Origin: Litoribaculum gwangyangense
GTDB lineage: Bacteria; Bacteroidota; Bacteroidia; Flavobacteriales; Flavobacteriaceae
Reading direction: 5' to 3'
Assembly: GCF_039543505.1 (NCBI RefSeq)
Contig: NZ_BAABJW010000001.1
Span: 1,054,001 to 1,118,000 of the forward strand
DNA length: 64,000 bases
Position numbers and translations under genes: made by a program. Numbering within the stretch: the stretch's first letter is position 1; the number at the start of each line of letters is the position of its first letter. The notes below the pieces were generated by a model. The model was not told the origin of the DNA. It saw only the letters and a list, made by a program, of their open reading frames with translations, and searched no databases. Shown here piece by piece: positions 17,606-25,715 of the stretch.

Positions 17606-18612
17606 ATGCGGGTTATTTTAAAGTTTTCTTTCCTGATTTTGTTTTGCTCATGTGCCATGGCACCTGCAAAAAAGGAAAAAATCAATGGCGTTAGTTTTGT
17701 GGCTGCACGTGATTCCATAAATGATGTGCATATCAATCCTGTACTTAATTTGAATGCTAATTATGCGGCCATTATGCCTTTTGGCTTTATTAGAGATTTG
17801 AAGCATCCTGATATTATTTATAATACAGACAGACAATGGTTTGGCGAAACCAGAAAAGGGGCTAAACAATACATTGAAACTCTAAAAAAAAACATATCAA
17901 AATTATGGTAAAACCGCAAATTTGGGTTTGGCGCGGTGAGTTTACGGGTAATATAAAAATGCAAAATGAAGACAATTGGAAACTTTTAGAAGACTCTTAC
18001 ACTAGTTTTATTTTGGAATATGCTCAAATGGCAAATGAAACCAAAGCAGATATTTTTTGCATTGGAACCGAATTAGAGACATTTGTGGACAATAGGCCAG
18101 AATACTGGTTTGATTTGATTAATAAGGTAAAATCTGTTTATCAAGGTAAGTTAACCTATGCTGCTAACTGGAACGAGTTTGATAGAACACCTTTTTGGGG
18201 CGAATTGGATTATGTCGGTATTGATGCTTATTTCCCTGTTAGTCAAAGTAAAACGCCAACTATGGAAGAATGTCTTGAGGGTTGGAAATCACACAAAAAG
18301 GGTATAACAGAAACTCAAAAAACCTATAAAAAACCTATTTTATTCACTGAATTTGGATATCGAAGTGTGGACTATTCTGGAAAACGACCTTGGATAAGCG
18401 ATAGAGATATGGATCAAGTAAATCTTGAAGCACAGAATAATACCACCCAAGCTTTGTTTGAAACATTTTGGGATGAAGATTGGTTTGCTGGAGGGTTTGT
18501 CTGGAAATGGTTTATCAATCATGATGAAGTTGGTGGTGAAGAAAACTTTATGTTCACACCACAAAACAAACCAACTGAGGCAATCATTCGTCGGCATTAC
18601 AGTTTGAACTAA
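17606..18612 (+). pseudogene. GH113-like glycoside hydrolase, frameshifted at an A9 run
   Basis: Two consecutive frames (17606-17911 and from about 17893 to 18612) together encode one secreted TIM-barrel glycosidase. The first part has a lipoprotein-like signal (LILFCSC) and ends at TAA 17909 just after the poly-A run 17884-17892. The second continues as MVKPQIWVWRGEFTG and holds both likely catalytic glutamates, in FCIGTELETF and LFTEFGYRS. One extra A would restore L-K-K-K-H-I-K-I-M-V-K-P across the join. GH113 enzymes are mostly beta-mannanases. The break could be a true mutation, a phase-variable tract, slippage, or a sequencing error; the second part alone would lack the signal and first strands. 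Confidence 0.8.
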
Positions 18613-18664
18613 TCCAGTTTTATTCTAAAATCAAAATACCCTAGATTTGTTAAAAATTTAAGTC

Positions 18665-19393
18665 ATGCGAACTTTTGCCATTGGTGACATACATGGTGGG
18701 CTAAAGGCCTTAATACAGGTTTTAAATAAATTGGAAGTTAAGGATGAAGACACCCTTATTTTTATGGGTGATTATGTAGATGGTTGGAGCGAATCAGCTC
18801 AGGTTGTTCAGTTTTTAAAAGAACTTTCTGAAACTATAAAATGTCTTTTCATTAAAGGAAATCATGATGTTTGGTGTGAAGAATGGTTAAAATCCGAATA
18901 CGTTAATCCAACTTGGTATATGCATGGTGGTAAGGAAACCATGAACAGTTATATAGGTTTTTCAAAAGAGGAGAAAAAGAAGCATTTACAATTTTTTGAA
19001 AGCATGCCATTGTATTATTTAGATGATAAAAATCGCCTCTTTCTTCATGCCGGTTTTACCTCGATGCATGGCGTAAGGAGAGAAGTTAATGAAGACACTT
19101 TTTATTATGATCGAACCCTTTGGGAAATGGCATTAACTATGGATAAACAGATTGAGAAAGATTCTGCTATCTATCCAAATCGATTAAAGCATTATGATGA
19201 AATTTTTATCGGGCATACCCCAACCATCAATTTTAATGTAGAGGTTCCTATGCAAGCTGCCAATGTTTGGAACATCGATACCGGTGCTGCTTTTACAGGA
19301 AAACTCACTGGCATGAATATCGATACTAAAGTATTTTTTCAAAGTGATAATTTACCTGATTTATACCCCAATGAAAAGGGACGAAATAAATAG
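18665..19393 (+). CDS. Metallophosphatase, Ser/Thr protein phosphatase-like
   Basis: A 242-aa calcineurin-fold phosphoesterase of the bacterial PPP type. The metal-site motifs appear in order: GDIHG (residues 7-11), MGDYVDGW (about 35-42) and KGNHDVW (about 64-70), with later His ligands in LHAGF and GHTPT. It could act on phosphoproteins or on dinucleotide polyphosphates. It is on the plus strand, 7 bases from the convergent end of the arsenosugar cluster, so it is probably not part of that operon. Confidence 0.85.
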   Translation: MRTFAIGDIHGGLKALIQVLNKLEVKDEDTLIFMGDYVDGWSESAQVVQFLKELSETIKCLFIKGNHDVWCEEWLKSEYVNPTWYMHGGKETMNSYIGFSKEEKKKHLQFFESMPLYYLDDKNRLFLHAGFTSMHGVRREVNEDTFYYDRTLWEMALTMDKQIEKDSAIYPNRLKHYDEIFIGHTPTINFNVEVPMQAANVWNIDTGAAFTGKLTGMNIDTKVFFQSDNLPDLYPNEKGRNK

Positions 19394-19400
19394 TATCTAG

Positions 19401-20183
19401 CTAGCAAACTTTCTTTTTGTAAAATCCGTATATTTCATTAGCATCGGCACCCAACCAGCGCTTTAAATAGATATTAAGGTAATAAAATTGTAATTTAAAA
19501 ATACCGTGCTTTTTATACAATCTTGCCGAGGTTGTAATCGTTTTGTTGATTACAACAAATTGCTTTCGTTTATAAAGTTCATTTATCAAAATATTATCTT
19601 CATAAATAATATACTGTTCGTCAAAACCACCAATATCATCAAATAACGTTTTGGTAATAAACTGACTTTGATCCCCACCTCGGCATGCTCGCCATTTAAA
19701 TTGTGTGAACCAACTAACCAATTTTAACCACCAATGGTTACTGTCAAATTGCATTTTAAAACATCCTGCTTCATGACCTTTCTGTACTTCGTTAATTATG
19801 AAATCATCAAAATGCTTAGGTGGCAACGAATCAGCATGTAAAAAATACAAGATATTTCCACAGGCATTTTTAGCGCCAAAATTCATTTGTTTAGCACGAC
19901 CTTTTTCTGAATGTATTAACTTAATGTCTGTTCGAGTGTTTTCGCTTTGAGAAAACATATCGAGAACTCGTTTGTTGACTTCTCGATACAATTCTGAAGT
20001 TTCAGAATCACTCGAAGTTACAAATTTTGTTACAATGTCTTTAGAGTTATCGTTGCTACCACCATCAACAACAATAATTTCTGCAATATTTTTTTTTGAT
20101 GAATTTTCAAGTAAATGAGCTATTAGTTTTCCAATAAAGGTTTCTTCATTTAATATGGGAATGATAATGGAAATCTTATTCAT
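19401..20183 (-). CDS. TIGR04283-type arsenosugar glycosyltransferase with in-frame repeat insertion
   Basis: A GT2 enzyme of the group associated with arsenosugar clusters. It shows SIIIPILNEETFIGKLI, IIVVDGGSNDNSKDIV, IHSEKGRAKQMNFGA, LYFLHADSLPP and the conserved WRACRGGDQSQFI. At 260 aa it is about 30 residues longer than I expect. The excess lies between the first Rossmann half (ending at about residue 54) and KLIHSEKG and is encoded by a nested palindrome (19926-20021). It is the last gene of the cluster and overlaps the DUF547 gene by 8 bases. It probably adds or modifies the sugar moiety of the arsenosugar. Confidence 0.85.
   Translation of the reverse strand: MNKISIIIPILNEETFIGKLIAHLLENSSKKNIAEIIVVDGGSNDNSKDIVTKFVTSSDSETSELYREVNKRVLDMFSQSENTRTDIKLIHSEKGRAKQMNFGAKNACGNILYFLHADSLPPKHFDDFIINEVQKGHEAGCFKMQFDSNHWWLKLVSWFTQFKWRACRGGDQSQFITKTLFDDIGGFDEQYIIYEDNILINELYKRKQFVVINKTITTSARLYKKHGIFKLQFYYLNIYLKRWLGADANEIYGFYKKKVC
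19926..20021. repeat. Nested palindromic repeat inserted in frame in a glycosyltransferase gene
   Basis: Outer arms TTCGAGTG (19931-19938) and CACTCGAA (20009-20016) are exact inverse complements. Inner arms TATCGAGAA (19958-19966) and TTCTCGATA (19980-19988) are also exact. Each half has its own small hairpin (for example ATTCTGAA/TTCAGAAT around 19991-20008). This gives a cloverleaf-like fold. From memory such 'CTTCGAGTG...TATCGAGAA' elements are dispersed in flavobacterial genomes; this needs a genome search. The insertion adds about 32 in-frame codons. Confidence 0.75.
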
Positions 20184-21054
20184 TTATTGCCCAATTATAA
20201 TCTTTATATTTAATTTTTGCGTTTTCTGAAATTTTAATTCTTGAATACTGATTTATAAAATCAATGACAGAACCATTTTGCTTGAAATCTTTACTAAACC
20301 ATTGAAATATTTTTGAAAGCTCTAAACTGTTTTCTGAAATGGAATTCCTTTTAGGGTCATTTAAAAATTCTTTTGTAACATCGGTAAGTTGAGATTCCAA
20401 ACGTTCTGAAGTAAAGGCTTCATTTTGTAATTTCGGGCAGGAAAAAGAAGCACATACAATGGCAAAATGAATGCGTGGTTCATTCATTTTTCTTAATATT
20501 TGATGTTCAATCTCACTTAAATTATACCATTTCTCCCCCAGTTTCCAATACCGTTGTTCCCATGGGTTTTTTATGTCTTTAATACTTTTTAAAGGATAAT
20601 GTCGAAGTATCAAATCGATGGTCATGGCGTTGTAAGCGTTTATCCAGAAAGCTAATTTTTCATCCTTTGGGAATGATTCAAACTTATCACTTTTATGCAT
20701 TAAGCTTAAAACGTAAATGTAATCGAGTAATTTTTTGTGTTCGGTTTTAAATGTTTTATAATTTACATGTCCATTATCCGAAACATGTTTTTGTAATAAC
20801 TCGTCCCATAATTGGTGAATGGGCATAAATCGTTTTGATAAAATTTGGCCAAATTCCTGTGACTTTTCATCCACAATTTTATCATTTTTTATTTCAACAG
20901 TATCTGGAGTAATTGGTTGAGTTTGTATAAAAATATTATCTTTTTCTGTTTTAATTGGTTCAATTGTTTTTCGTGTATCATTTTCAACAATACGCTTTGT
21001 ACCAGAACATGAAGCTAGAAAAATAATCAAAAGAAAAGAATTGAAGTATTTCAC
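20176..21054 (-). CDS. DUF547 domain lipoprotein
   Basis: A 292-aa protein with a lipoprotein signal (LLIIFLASCSG, Cys at residue 16) and a DUF547 domain over about residues 100-270. Visible DUF547 features are the KLAFWINAYNAMTIDLILRHYP stretch (in two parts: AFWINAYNAMTI and DLILRHYP) and HFAIVCASFSCPKLQNEAF. The function of DUF547 is unsettled; a thiol-hydrolase-like role has been suggested for the fold. It lies between ArsM and the TIGR04283-type glycosyltransferase, and DUF547 genes are regular companions of arsenosugar clusters. Confidence 0.85.
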   Translation of the reverse strand: MKYFNSFLLIIFLASCSGTKRIVENDTRKTIEPIKTEKDNIFIQTQPITPDTVEIKNDKIVDEKSQEFGQILSKRFMPIHQLWDELLQKHVSDNGHVNYKTFKTEHKKLLDYIYVLSLMHKSDKFESFPKDEKLAFWINAYNAMTIDLILRHYPLKSIKDIKNPWEQRYWKLGEKWYNLSEIEHQILRKMNEPRIHFAIVCASFSCPKLQNEAFTSERLESQLTDVTKEFLNDPKRNSISENSLELSKIFQWFSKDFKQNGSVIDFINQYSRIKISENAKIKYKDYNWAINE

Positions 21055-21080
21055 AAAAACAATTTGAAACTATTTATGGC

Positions 21081-22049
21081 CTAACAACAGCCTCCTCCAT
21101 CATAATGGAATGTGGACTCGCTAATAAAAATATCTTCTCTACCTAAACTTGCCAATGCTCCTGCAGTTTTATCACAAACGGCTAATGGTTGGTTTTTTAA
21201 TAAAACGTGCCCTTTTTTATCATCAAAATAAGGTGCTGAGCCATAATAAATAGCTGCTTTACCAGTAAAAACACATGGACCATCAGCAGGCATTGGGTCT
21301 TTTATGGCAGCTACTTCAATCGATTCAATATAAATCAACTCATCGGTTGGGTAATGTTTAGGGTCGAGAATTCGGTATGGTTTTCTGGCTCTTATTTCTA
21401 TAGTCCCAAAACCAGCATCCGTTAGTGCTTTCACATAGTCATGAATTGGCAAACTACCACTTAAACATAAAGCACGCATACGTTCGTCGTTTCTTAAAAT
21501 GGCGTTCATGGGTTGCTCGCAAGTGGGATCGCTCATCACCAAACGACCATGAGGTTTTAAAACTCGGTACATTTCAGCAATGGCTTTTTTTAGATCATCA
21601 GCTTTGAAAATATTGAATAAGCAGTTTTGAGCTGCCACGTCAATACTGTTTTCCTCAACAGGAAGATTCATAGCATCTCCCTTTTTAAGCTCAACAAACT
21701 CACTTTTAAACCATGGGTTTAAGGCTTCGGCTTCTTTAAAGTTTTTTCTTGAAGCTTCAAGCATTTCATCTACTACATCAATACCAACGACGCCACCTTT
21801 TTGGCGATTGAAATAGGCGAATTGCAACAATTCCATACCACCACCAACACCAACATATAGCATTTTCGGGTTATTAGTTAAATCACGTGCATGAACGGTG
21901 CTACCGCAGCCATAATTCATTTCTTGCATGATTTTTGGGATTTTAAGTCCAGGTAATTCCCAAATAGGGTTAGTGGTACAGCACAGTCCTACATCAGGAG
22001 TTAAGGCTGCTTCTTTGTATAAGTTGTGTGTGGTTTCTAAATAGCTCAT
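21081..22049 (-). CDS. arsM: Arsenosugar-cluster arsenite methyltransferase ArsM
   Basis: A 322-aa SAM-dependent methyltransferase that methylates trivalent arsenic. The SAM loop is YVGVGGGMELL (about residues 65-75), followed by GVVGIDVVDEML. Candidate arsenic-binding cysteines are Cys23-Cys24 (GLCCTTNP), Cys48 (NYGCGS) and a C-terminal GGGCC (Cys321-Cys322). The N-terminal 'CCTTNP.WELPGLKIP' pattern is that of the ArsM subgroup found in arsenosugar clusters rather than the standard detoxifying ArsM. Dimethylarsenic is the expected product and the substrate for ArsS, encoded four genes upstream. Confidence 0.9.
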   Translation of the reverse strand: MSYLETTHNLYKEAALTPDVGLCCTTNPIWELPGLKIPKIMQEMNYGCGSTVHARDLTNNPKMLYVGVGGGMELLQFAYFNRQKGGVVGIDVVDEMLEASRKNFKEAEALNPWFKSEFVELKKGDAMNLPVEENSIDVAAQNCLFNIFKADDLKKAIAEMYRVLKPHGRLVMSDPTCEQPMNAILRNDERMRALCLSGSLPIHDYVKALTDAGFGTIEIRARKPYRILDPKHYPTDELIYIESIEVAAIKDPMPADGPCVFTGKAAIYYGSAPYFDDKKGHVLLKNQPLAVCDKTAGALASLGREDIFISESTFHYDGGGCC

Positions 22050-22131
22050 GTTATTTATTTAATAAGAGAAAGTGGATGAAGAGAGTCAATGCTTAAAAAT
22101 TTCTTAGTTCTTGATTCTTGAAATCCTAATT

Positions 22132-22944
22132 TTAAATATTTTTTATTAAGTCTTTAAATAGCGTTATCATATTAGGTTCTGCTTTTGCAGCATGCGCCAT
22201 AATATCTTGAATGTTTACTGGTTCTAGATGATCTGGGTCGCATTCATCAGTTAAAACTGACACGGCTGCTACTTTTAATTTTAAATGATTGGCAACTATA
22301 ACCTCTGGAACGGTACTCATGCCAACGGCATCGGCGCCTATAGTTTTTAGCATGCGATATTCGGCTCGGGTTTCCAATTGAGGACCTACAACACTTGCAT
22401 AAACACCTTCATGGAGTGTGATGTTATTTACTTTAGCAATGCTTTTGAATTTTGAATTGATTTTAGCGTCGTAAGGAGCGCTCATGTCTGTGAAACGTTC
22501 ACCTAACAGCTCTACGCCTTTAAAAGCCAATGGAGAGCTTCCTTGAAGATTGATATGATCTTCTATAAGCATGAGTTCACCTTTCTTGAAATTTAAATTG
22601 ATTGCACCCGCTGCGTTGGAAACAAGTAAGGTTTTGATGCCCAGTTTTTCCATAATCCGAACAGGGTAGGTAACATCTTGCAAGGTGTAACCTTCATAAA
22701 TATGAAAACGCCCTTGCATAACCACCACTTTTTTGCCTTCAATGTTACCGTAAATGAGTTTGCCTTTGTGAAACTCAACAGTAGCTGTTGGAAAATTGGG
22801 AATGTGGTTATAACTAACTTCTTTAATAATGTCTATTTCGTTTATAAGTTGTCCTAAGCCAGTTCCGAGAATAATTCCAATTTCTGGTTTCTCAAAACCT
22901 TTATTATGCAAGTATTCAACGGTTTCTTCAATTATTTTGATCAT
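22132..22944 (-). CDS. Purine-nucleoside phosphorylase
   Basis: A 270-aa trimeric-type purine nucleoside phosphorylase. It shows IILGTGLGQL (phosphate loop, about residues 24-33), MQGRFHIYEGY, LLVSNAAGAIN, YASVVGPQLETRAEYRM and ADAVGMSTVPEVIVANH, all standard family motifs. The start overlaps the stop of the TIGR04282-type gene by 17 bases, so it is tightly coupled to the arsenosugar genes. I infer that it may release adenine from the dimethylarsinoyl-adenosine made by ArsS, in addition to or instead of purine salvage. Confidence 0.9.
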   Translation of the reverse strand: MIKIIEETVEYLHNKGFEKPEIGIILGTGLGQLINEIDIIKEVSYNHIPNFPTATVEFHKGKLIYGNIEGKKVVVMQGRFHIYEGYTLQDVTYPVRIMEKLGIKTLLVSNAAGAINLNFKKGELMLIEDHINLQGSSPLAFKGVELLGERFTDMSAPYDAKINSKFKSIAKVNNITLHEGVYASVVGPQLETRAEYRMLKTIGADAVGMSTVPEVIVANHLKLKVAAVSVLTDECDPDHLEPVNIQDIMAHAAKAEPNMITLFKDLIKNI

Positions 22945-23581
22945 TTAGTTGATTTATTTTTTCTTGTAATTTTAAATTGGATTTGTAAAAACTGGAAGCT
23001 ATTAAATCTTCATAAGTATCAATGTCATTCAACGTGACTAATTTAGAAAATTTAATATTCCTTTGAGTTAATTCATTTAAGGTTTCCTCCAATAAATTTT
23101 GTTGACTCCATGGTTTTTTTTCAAAAATGAAGGGATGCATTTTAGTCATTCCCAAAAAATAATAGCCTCCGTCTTCCGCAGGTCCTATAACCACTTCAAA
23201 GTTGTTTAATTTTTTAAATCCTTCATTAATATGCGATTCATTAATATCTGGTAAATCAGACCCTATTAAAGAAATACGCTCATAACCACTTGTAAAGCCA
23301 TTTTTAAAAGCATTTTGCATGCGTTCGCCCAAATCTTCACCCACTTGGATGGCTTTGTGAAAGTCTTTCCATTTGGTTTCAATTACAGCATCAGAAAAAT
23401 ATATATGAATATCAATTTTTAAGTTTTTGGTAGCATTTTCAGTCACTTTTACCAATTCTTTATAAACTTCAAAAGCGGCTTCATTACCGATGGTTTTTGC
23501 TAACCTGGTTTTTACTTTGCCAAGTTTTATGTTCTTTACAAAAACAATAAGGAGGTCTTTAGTCATATATTTTAATGCCAT
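22928..23581 (-). CDS. TIGR04282-type arsenosugar glycosyltransferase (DUF2064)
   Basis: A 217-aa nucleotide-diphosphosugar-transferase-like protein with FVKNIKLGKVKTRLAKTIG (about residues 11-29), a glycan-transferase-like start, then GEDLGERMQNAF, LIGSDLPDI and VIGPAEDGGYYFLGM. These are the hallmarks of the DUF2064 group found with arsenosugar genes. It overlaps the rhodanese gene by 23 bases at its start and the phosphorylase gene by 17 at its end. The precise transfer reaction has not been shown, to my knowledge. Confidence 0.88.
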   Translation of the reverse strand: MALKYMTKDLLIVFVKNIKLGKVKTRLAKTIGNEAAFEVYKELVKVTENATKNLKIDIHIYFSDAVIETKWKDFHKAIQVGEDLGERMQNAFKNGFTSGYERISLIGSDLPDINESHINEGFKKLNNFEVVIGPAEDGGYYFLGMTKMHPFIFEKKPWSQQNLLEETLNELTQRNIKFSKLVTLNDIDTYEDLIASSFYKSNLKLQEKINQLNDQNN

Positions 23582-24053
23582 TTTTCAACCATTTTCCCCA
23601 TGTTTTGGAATAGGCATGAATGCTATCGGTGGTTTTTCCTTTGGAATTATAAATTGATAGGTTTTGGTTTTTGTATTCAAAAATACCACCATATAAATTA
23701 AAAACATTTTTATATCCAGCTTTTTTAAGCTTTTCACCAATGTCTTCAGATCGGATTCCTAGAGAACAATAAACCACAATTTTTGAATTTTTATTAGTGA
23801 GTTTTTTAGCAACCGAATCCAAATTAAAAGAATCATAACCTACATAAATAGCATTTTTTAAATGGCTTACTTGAAACTCCTTTTTCTCTCTGGCATCCAA
23901 AAAAATAATATTTGATTTGTCTTCTTGTAATGTTTCAACTGAAATATAAGGGATGCTCTCTGAATTATACTTTTGTAAAAGTTTTGAAATATCATTTTGA
24001 GAAAATCCTATCATTGAAAATATAATGAAACAGAAAAAAAAAGATGTTTTCAT
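23559..24053 (-). CDS. Exported rhodanese-like protein
   Basis: A 164-aa single-domain rhodanese with an N-terminal signal sequence (MKTSFFFCFIIFSMIGFSQ). The active-site loop is VVYCSLGIRSEDIG with Cys96; the DAREKKEF and HLKNAIYVGYDSF segments are typical of the fold. A periplasmic rhodanese could handle sulfane sulfur or thiols, perhaps making thio-arsenosugars or protecting against arsenic, but that is inference. It lies between arsS and the TIGR04282-type gene in the same operon. Confidence 0.88.
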   Translation of the reverse strand: MKTSFFFCFIIFSMIGFSQNDISKLLQKYNSESIPYISVETLQEDKSNIIFLDAREKKEFQVSHLKNAIYVGYDSFNLDSVAKKLTNKNSKIVVYCSLGIRSEDIGEKLKKAGYKNVFNLYGGIFEYKNQNLSIYNSKGKTTDSIHAYSKTWGKWLKNGIKIYD

Positions 24054-24081
24054 AATTTGATACTGCTAGTTTTGTCGATAT

Positions 24082-25137
24082 TTAAGCAACACTTCCTTGG
24101 CAACTGCTGCCTGCACCTGCAGTACAACCATAACAGTGTTGTGAAATAACAATATCTCTGCCTTCCAGTAAATTTTCGTTGTAATCAGAGATGTGTTTTG
24201 CTTTACTATTTACGGGTAATTCCAACATTTGGTTAAAATCACAATCATACAAAAAACCATCCCAACCAATGGAGAGCGTATTAGTACACATCACATTTTG
24301 TACTGCTGCCGGATTATAAGCTTCAACTAAAGAATACATGTAATCTTCATAGTTTTCAGATGCAATCAAGTAGTCCAAAAACCTAGAAATAGGTAAGTTT
24401 GTTATAGCAAAAAGGTTGTTAAAATAAATATCAAAATCTTCTTTTAAGGCCTTTTTAAAATCCTTTTCCATGGAGGCTTGATTACTTGGTAGAAATGCTC
24501 CCGAAGGATTGTAAACCAAGTCGAGCCGTAAATGGTTATCTGGCATGCCATAACCAACTTCATTTAACATTTTTAAAGCTTTGATAGAAGCATCAAAAAC
24601 ACCGTCACCACGTTGTTTGTCCGTTTTTCCACGTGTCCAATGTGGCATAGAACTTACTACATGTACATTGTGTTTTTTGAAAAATTCTGGCAAATCGTGA
24701 TATTTTTTATTGGCTGTTATGATGGTTAAGTTAGATCGAACTATAAAATCTTTAACCCCAGCTTTTGAAGCTTCTTCAACAAACCATCTAAAGTTTGGGT
24801 TCATTTCTGGAGCACCACCTGTTAAATCCAAAGTATGGGCACCTGTTTTTTTTATGACCTCCAAACATTGTTTCATAGTCTCCAGCTTCATAATCTCTTT
24901 TCTGTCTGGGCCAGCATCTACATGGCAATGCGAACACACCTGATTGCACATATAGCCAACATTTATTTGTAAAATTTCCAGTTTTCTCGCTTTAAGTGGA
25001 AATTGACCTGTTTCAGCAATTTTATTTTTGAAGGTTGGTAAATCACCATTTTGAAAAATACCATTTGATAAAATTTCTAATTGTCTTTTGCTATTTGCCA
25101 AATCACTTTCGCGTTTGTGTAGAGATTTTTTTGACAT
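24082..25137 (-). CDS. arsS: Arsenosugar biosynthesis radical SAM protein ArsS
   Basis: A 351-aa radical SAM enzyme. The 4Fe-4S site is CNQVCSHC with Cys64, Cys68 and Cys71, followed by LDLTGGAPEMNP (SAM-binding GGE-like motif). A C-terminal Cys-rich stretch, CYGCTAGAGSSCQG, is characteristic; some relatives carry selenocysteine here, but this one reads Cys throughout. ArsS couples the deoxyadenosyl group to dimethylarsenic, giving dimethylarsinoyl-adenosine, the precursor of arsenosugars. It is the second gene of the cluster, after the peroxidase-like gene (77 bases). Confidence 0.92.
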   Translation of the reverse strand: MSKKSLHKRESDLANSKRQLEILSNGIFQNGDLPTFKNKIAETGQFPLKARKLEILQINVGYMCNQVCSHCHVDAGPDRKEIMKLETMKQCLEVIKKTGAHTLDLTGGAPEMNPNFRWFVEEASKAGVKDFIVRSNLTIITANKKYHDLPEFFKKHNVHVVSSMPHWTRGKTDKQRGDGVFDASIKALKMLNEVGYGMPDNHLRLDLVYNPSGAFLPSNQASMEKDFKKALKEDFDIYFNNLFAITNLPISRFLDYLIASENYEDYMYSLVEAYNPAAVQNVMCTNTLSIGWDGFLYDCDFNQMLELPVNSKAKHISDYNENLLEGRDIVISQHCYGCTAGAGSSCQGSVA

Positions 25138-25214
25138 ATTTCAGTTTAAAAATTACGAATAATGAATTACGAGTAGTGAAGTTTAAAATCGTAAATACAA
25201 TATCGTAAATCGTT

Positions 25215-25550
25215 TTACATTTCTAATTTGTTCACTTTATTCATCATTTGCACACCATGTACTAAAGATGCACCACCACGAATAGCAGCCGCAACATGAA
25301 GCGCTTCCATCATTTCTTCTTTGGTAATACCCCGTTGTAACCCATCACCTGTGTAAGCATCAATGCAATATGGGCATTGAATGGTGTGAGCAACAGCTAA
25401 TGCAATTAGTGATTTTTCTCTGGCTGAGAGTGAGCCTTCCTCAAAAACTTTTCCGTAATACTCAAAAAATTTATCACCTAATTCTTGGTTCCACTCACTT
25501 ATTTTTCCAAACTTTTTTAAATCGGCAGGGTCGTAATATGTTTTTTGCAT
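25215..25550 (-). CDS. Arsenosugar-associated AhpD/carboxymuconolactone decarboxylase-like protein
   Basis: A 111-aa all-helical protein of the AhpD/CMD superfamily. The redox motif CPYC (Cys59, Cys62) sits in AHTIQCPYCIDAYT, with the helix LSAREKSLIALAVAHT before it. AhpD-like proteins act as peroxidases or thiol-disulfide reductants. This small version regularly accompanies ArsS and is described as an 'arsenosugar biosynthesis-associated peroxidase-like protein'. It is the first gene of the minus-strand cluster; the 165-base gap upstream is shared with the divergent antiporter gene. Confidence 0.88.
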   Translation of the reverse strand: MQKTYYDPADLKKFGKISEWNQELGDKFFEYYGKVFEEGSLSAREKSLIALAVAHTIQCPYCIDAYTGDGLQRGITKEEMMEALHVAAAIRGGASLVHGVQMMNKVNKLEM

Positions 25551-25715
25551 AAGAAATATTTTTCAGTAAATATAAATCTATTTGAATAAAGTCGGAAAGA
25601 TTAGTATTTCTTAACAAAACTATTTAAATATTGTTTTTAATTTTAAATTAAAATTTAATTATCTCCCTTTTTTTTCTTTTAGATGGCTTATTTTAGCGAT
25701 TCAAATATTTAGATT

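Noticed and set aside
24082..25137. Selenocysteine in ArsS
   Set aside because: Some relatives use it in the C-terminal motif, but here the motif codons read Cys and no in-frame TGA is present.
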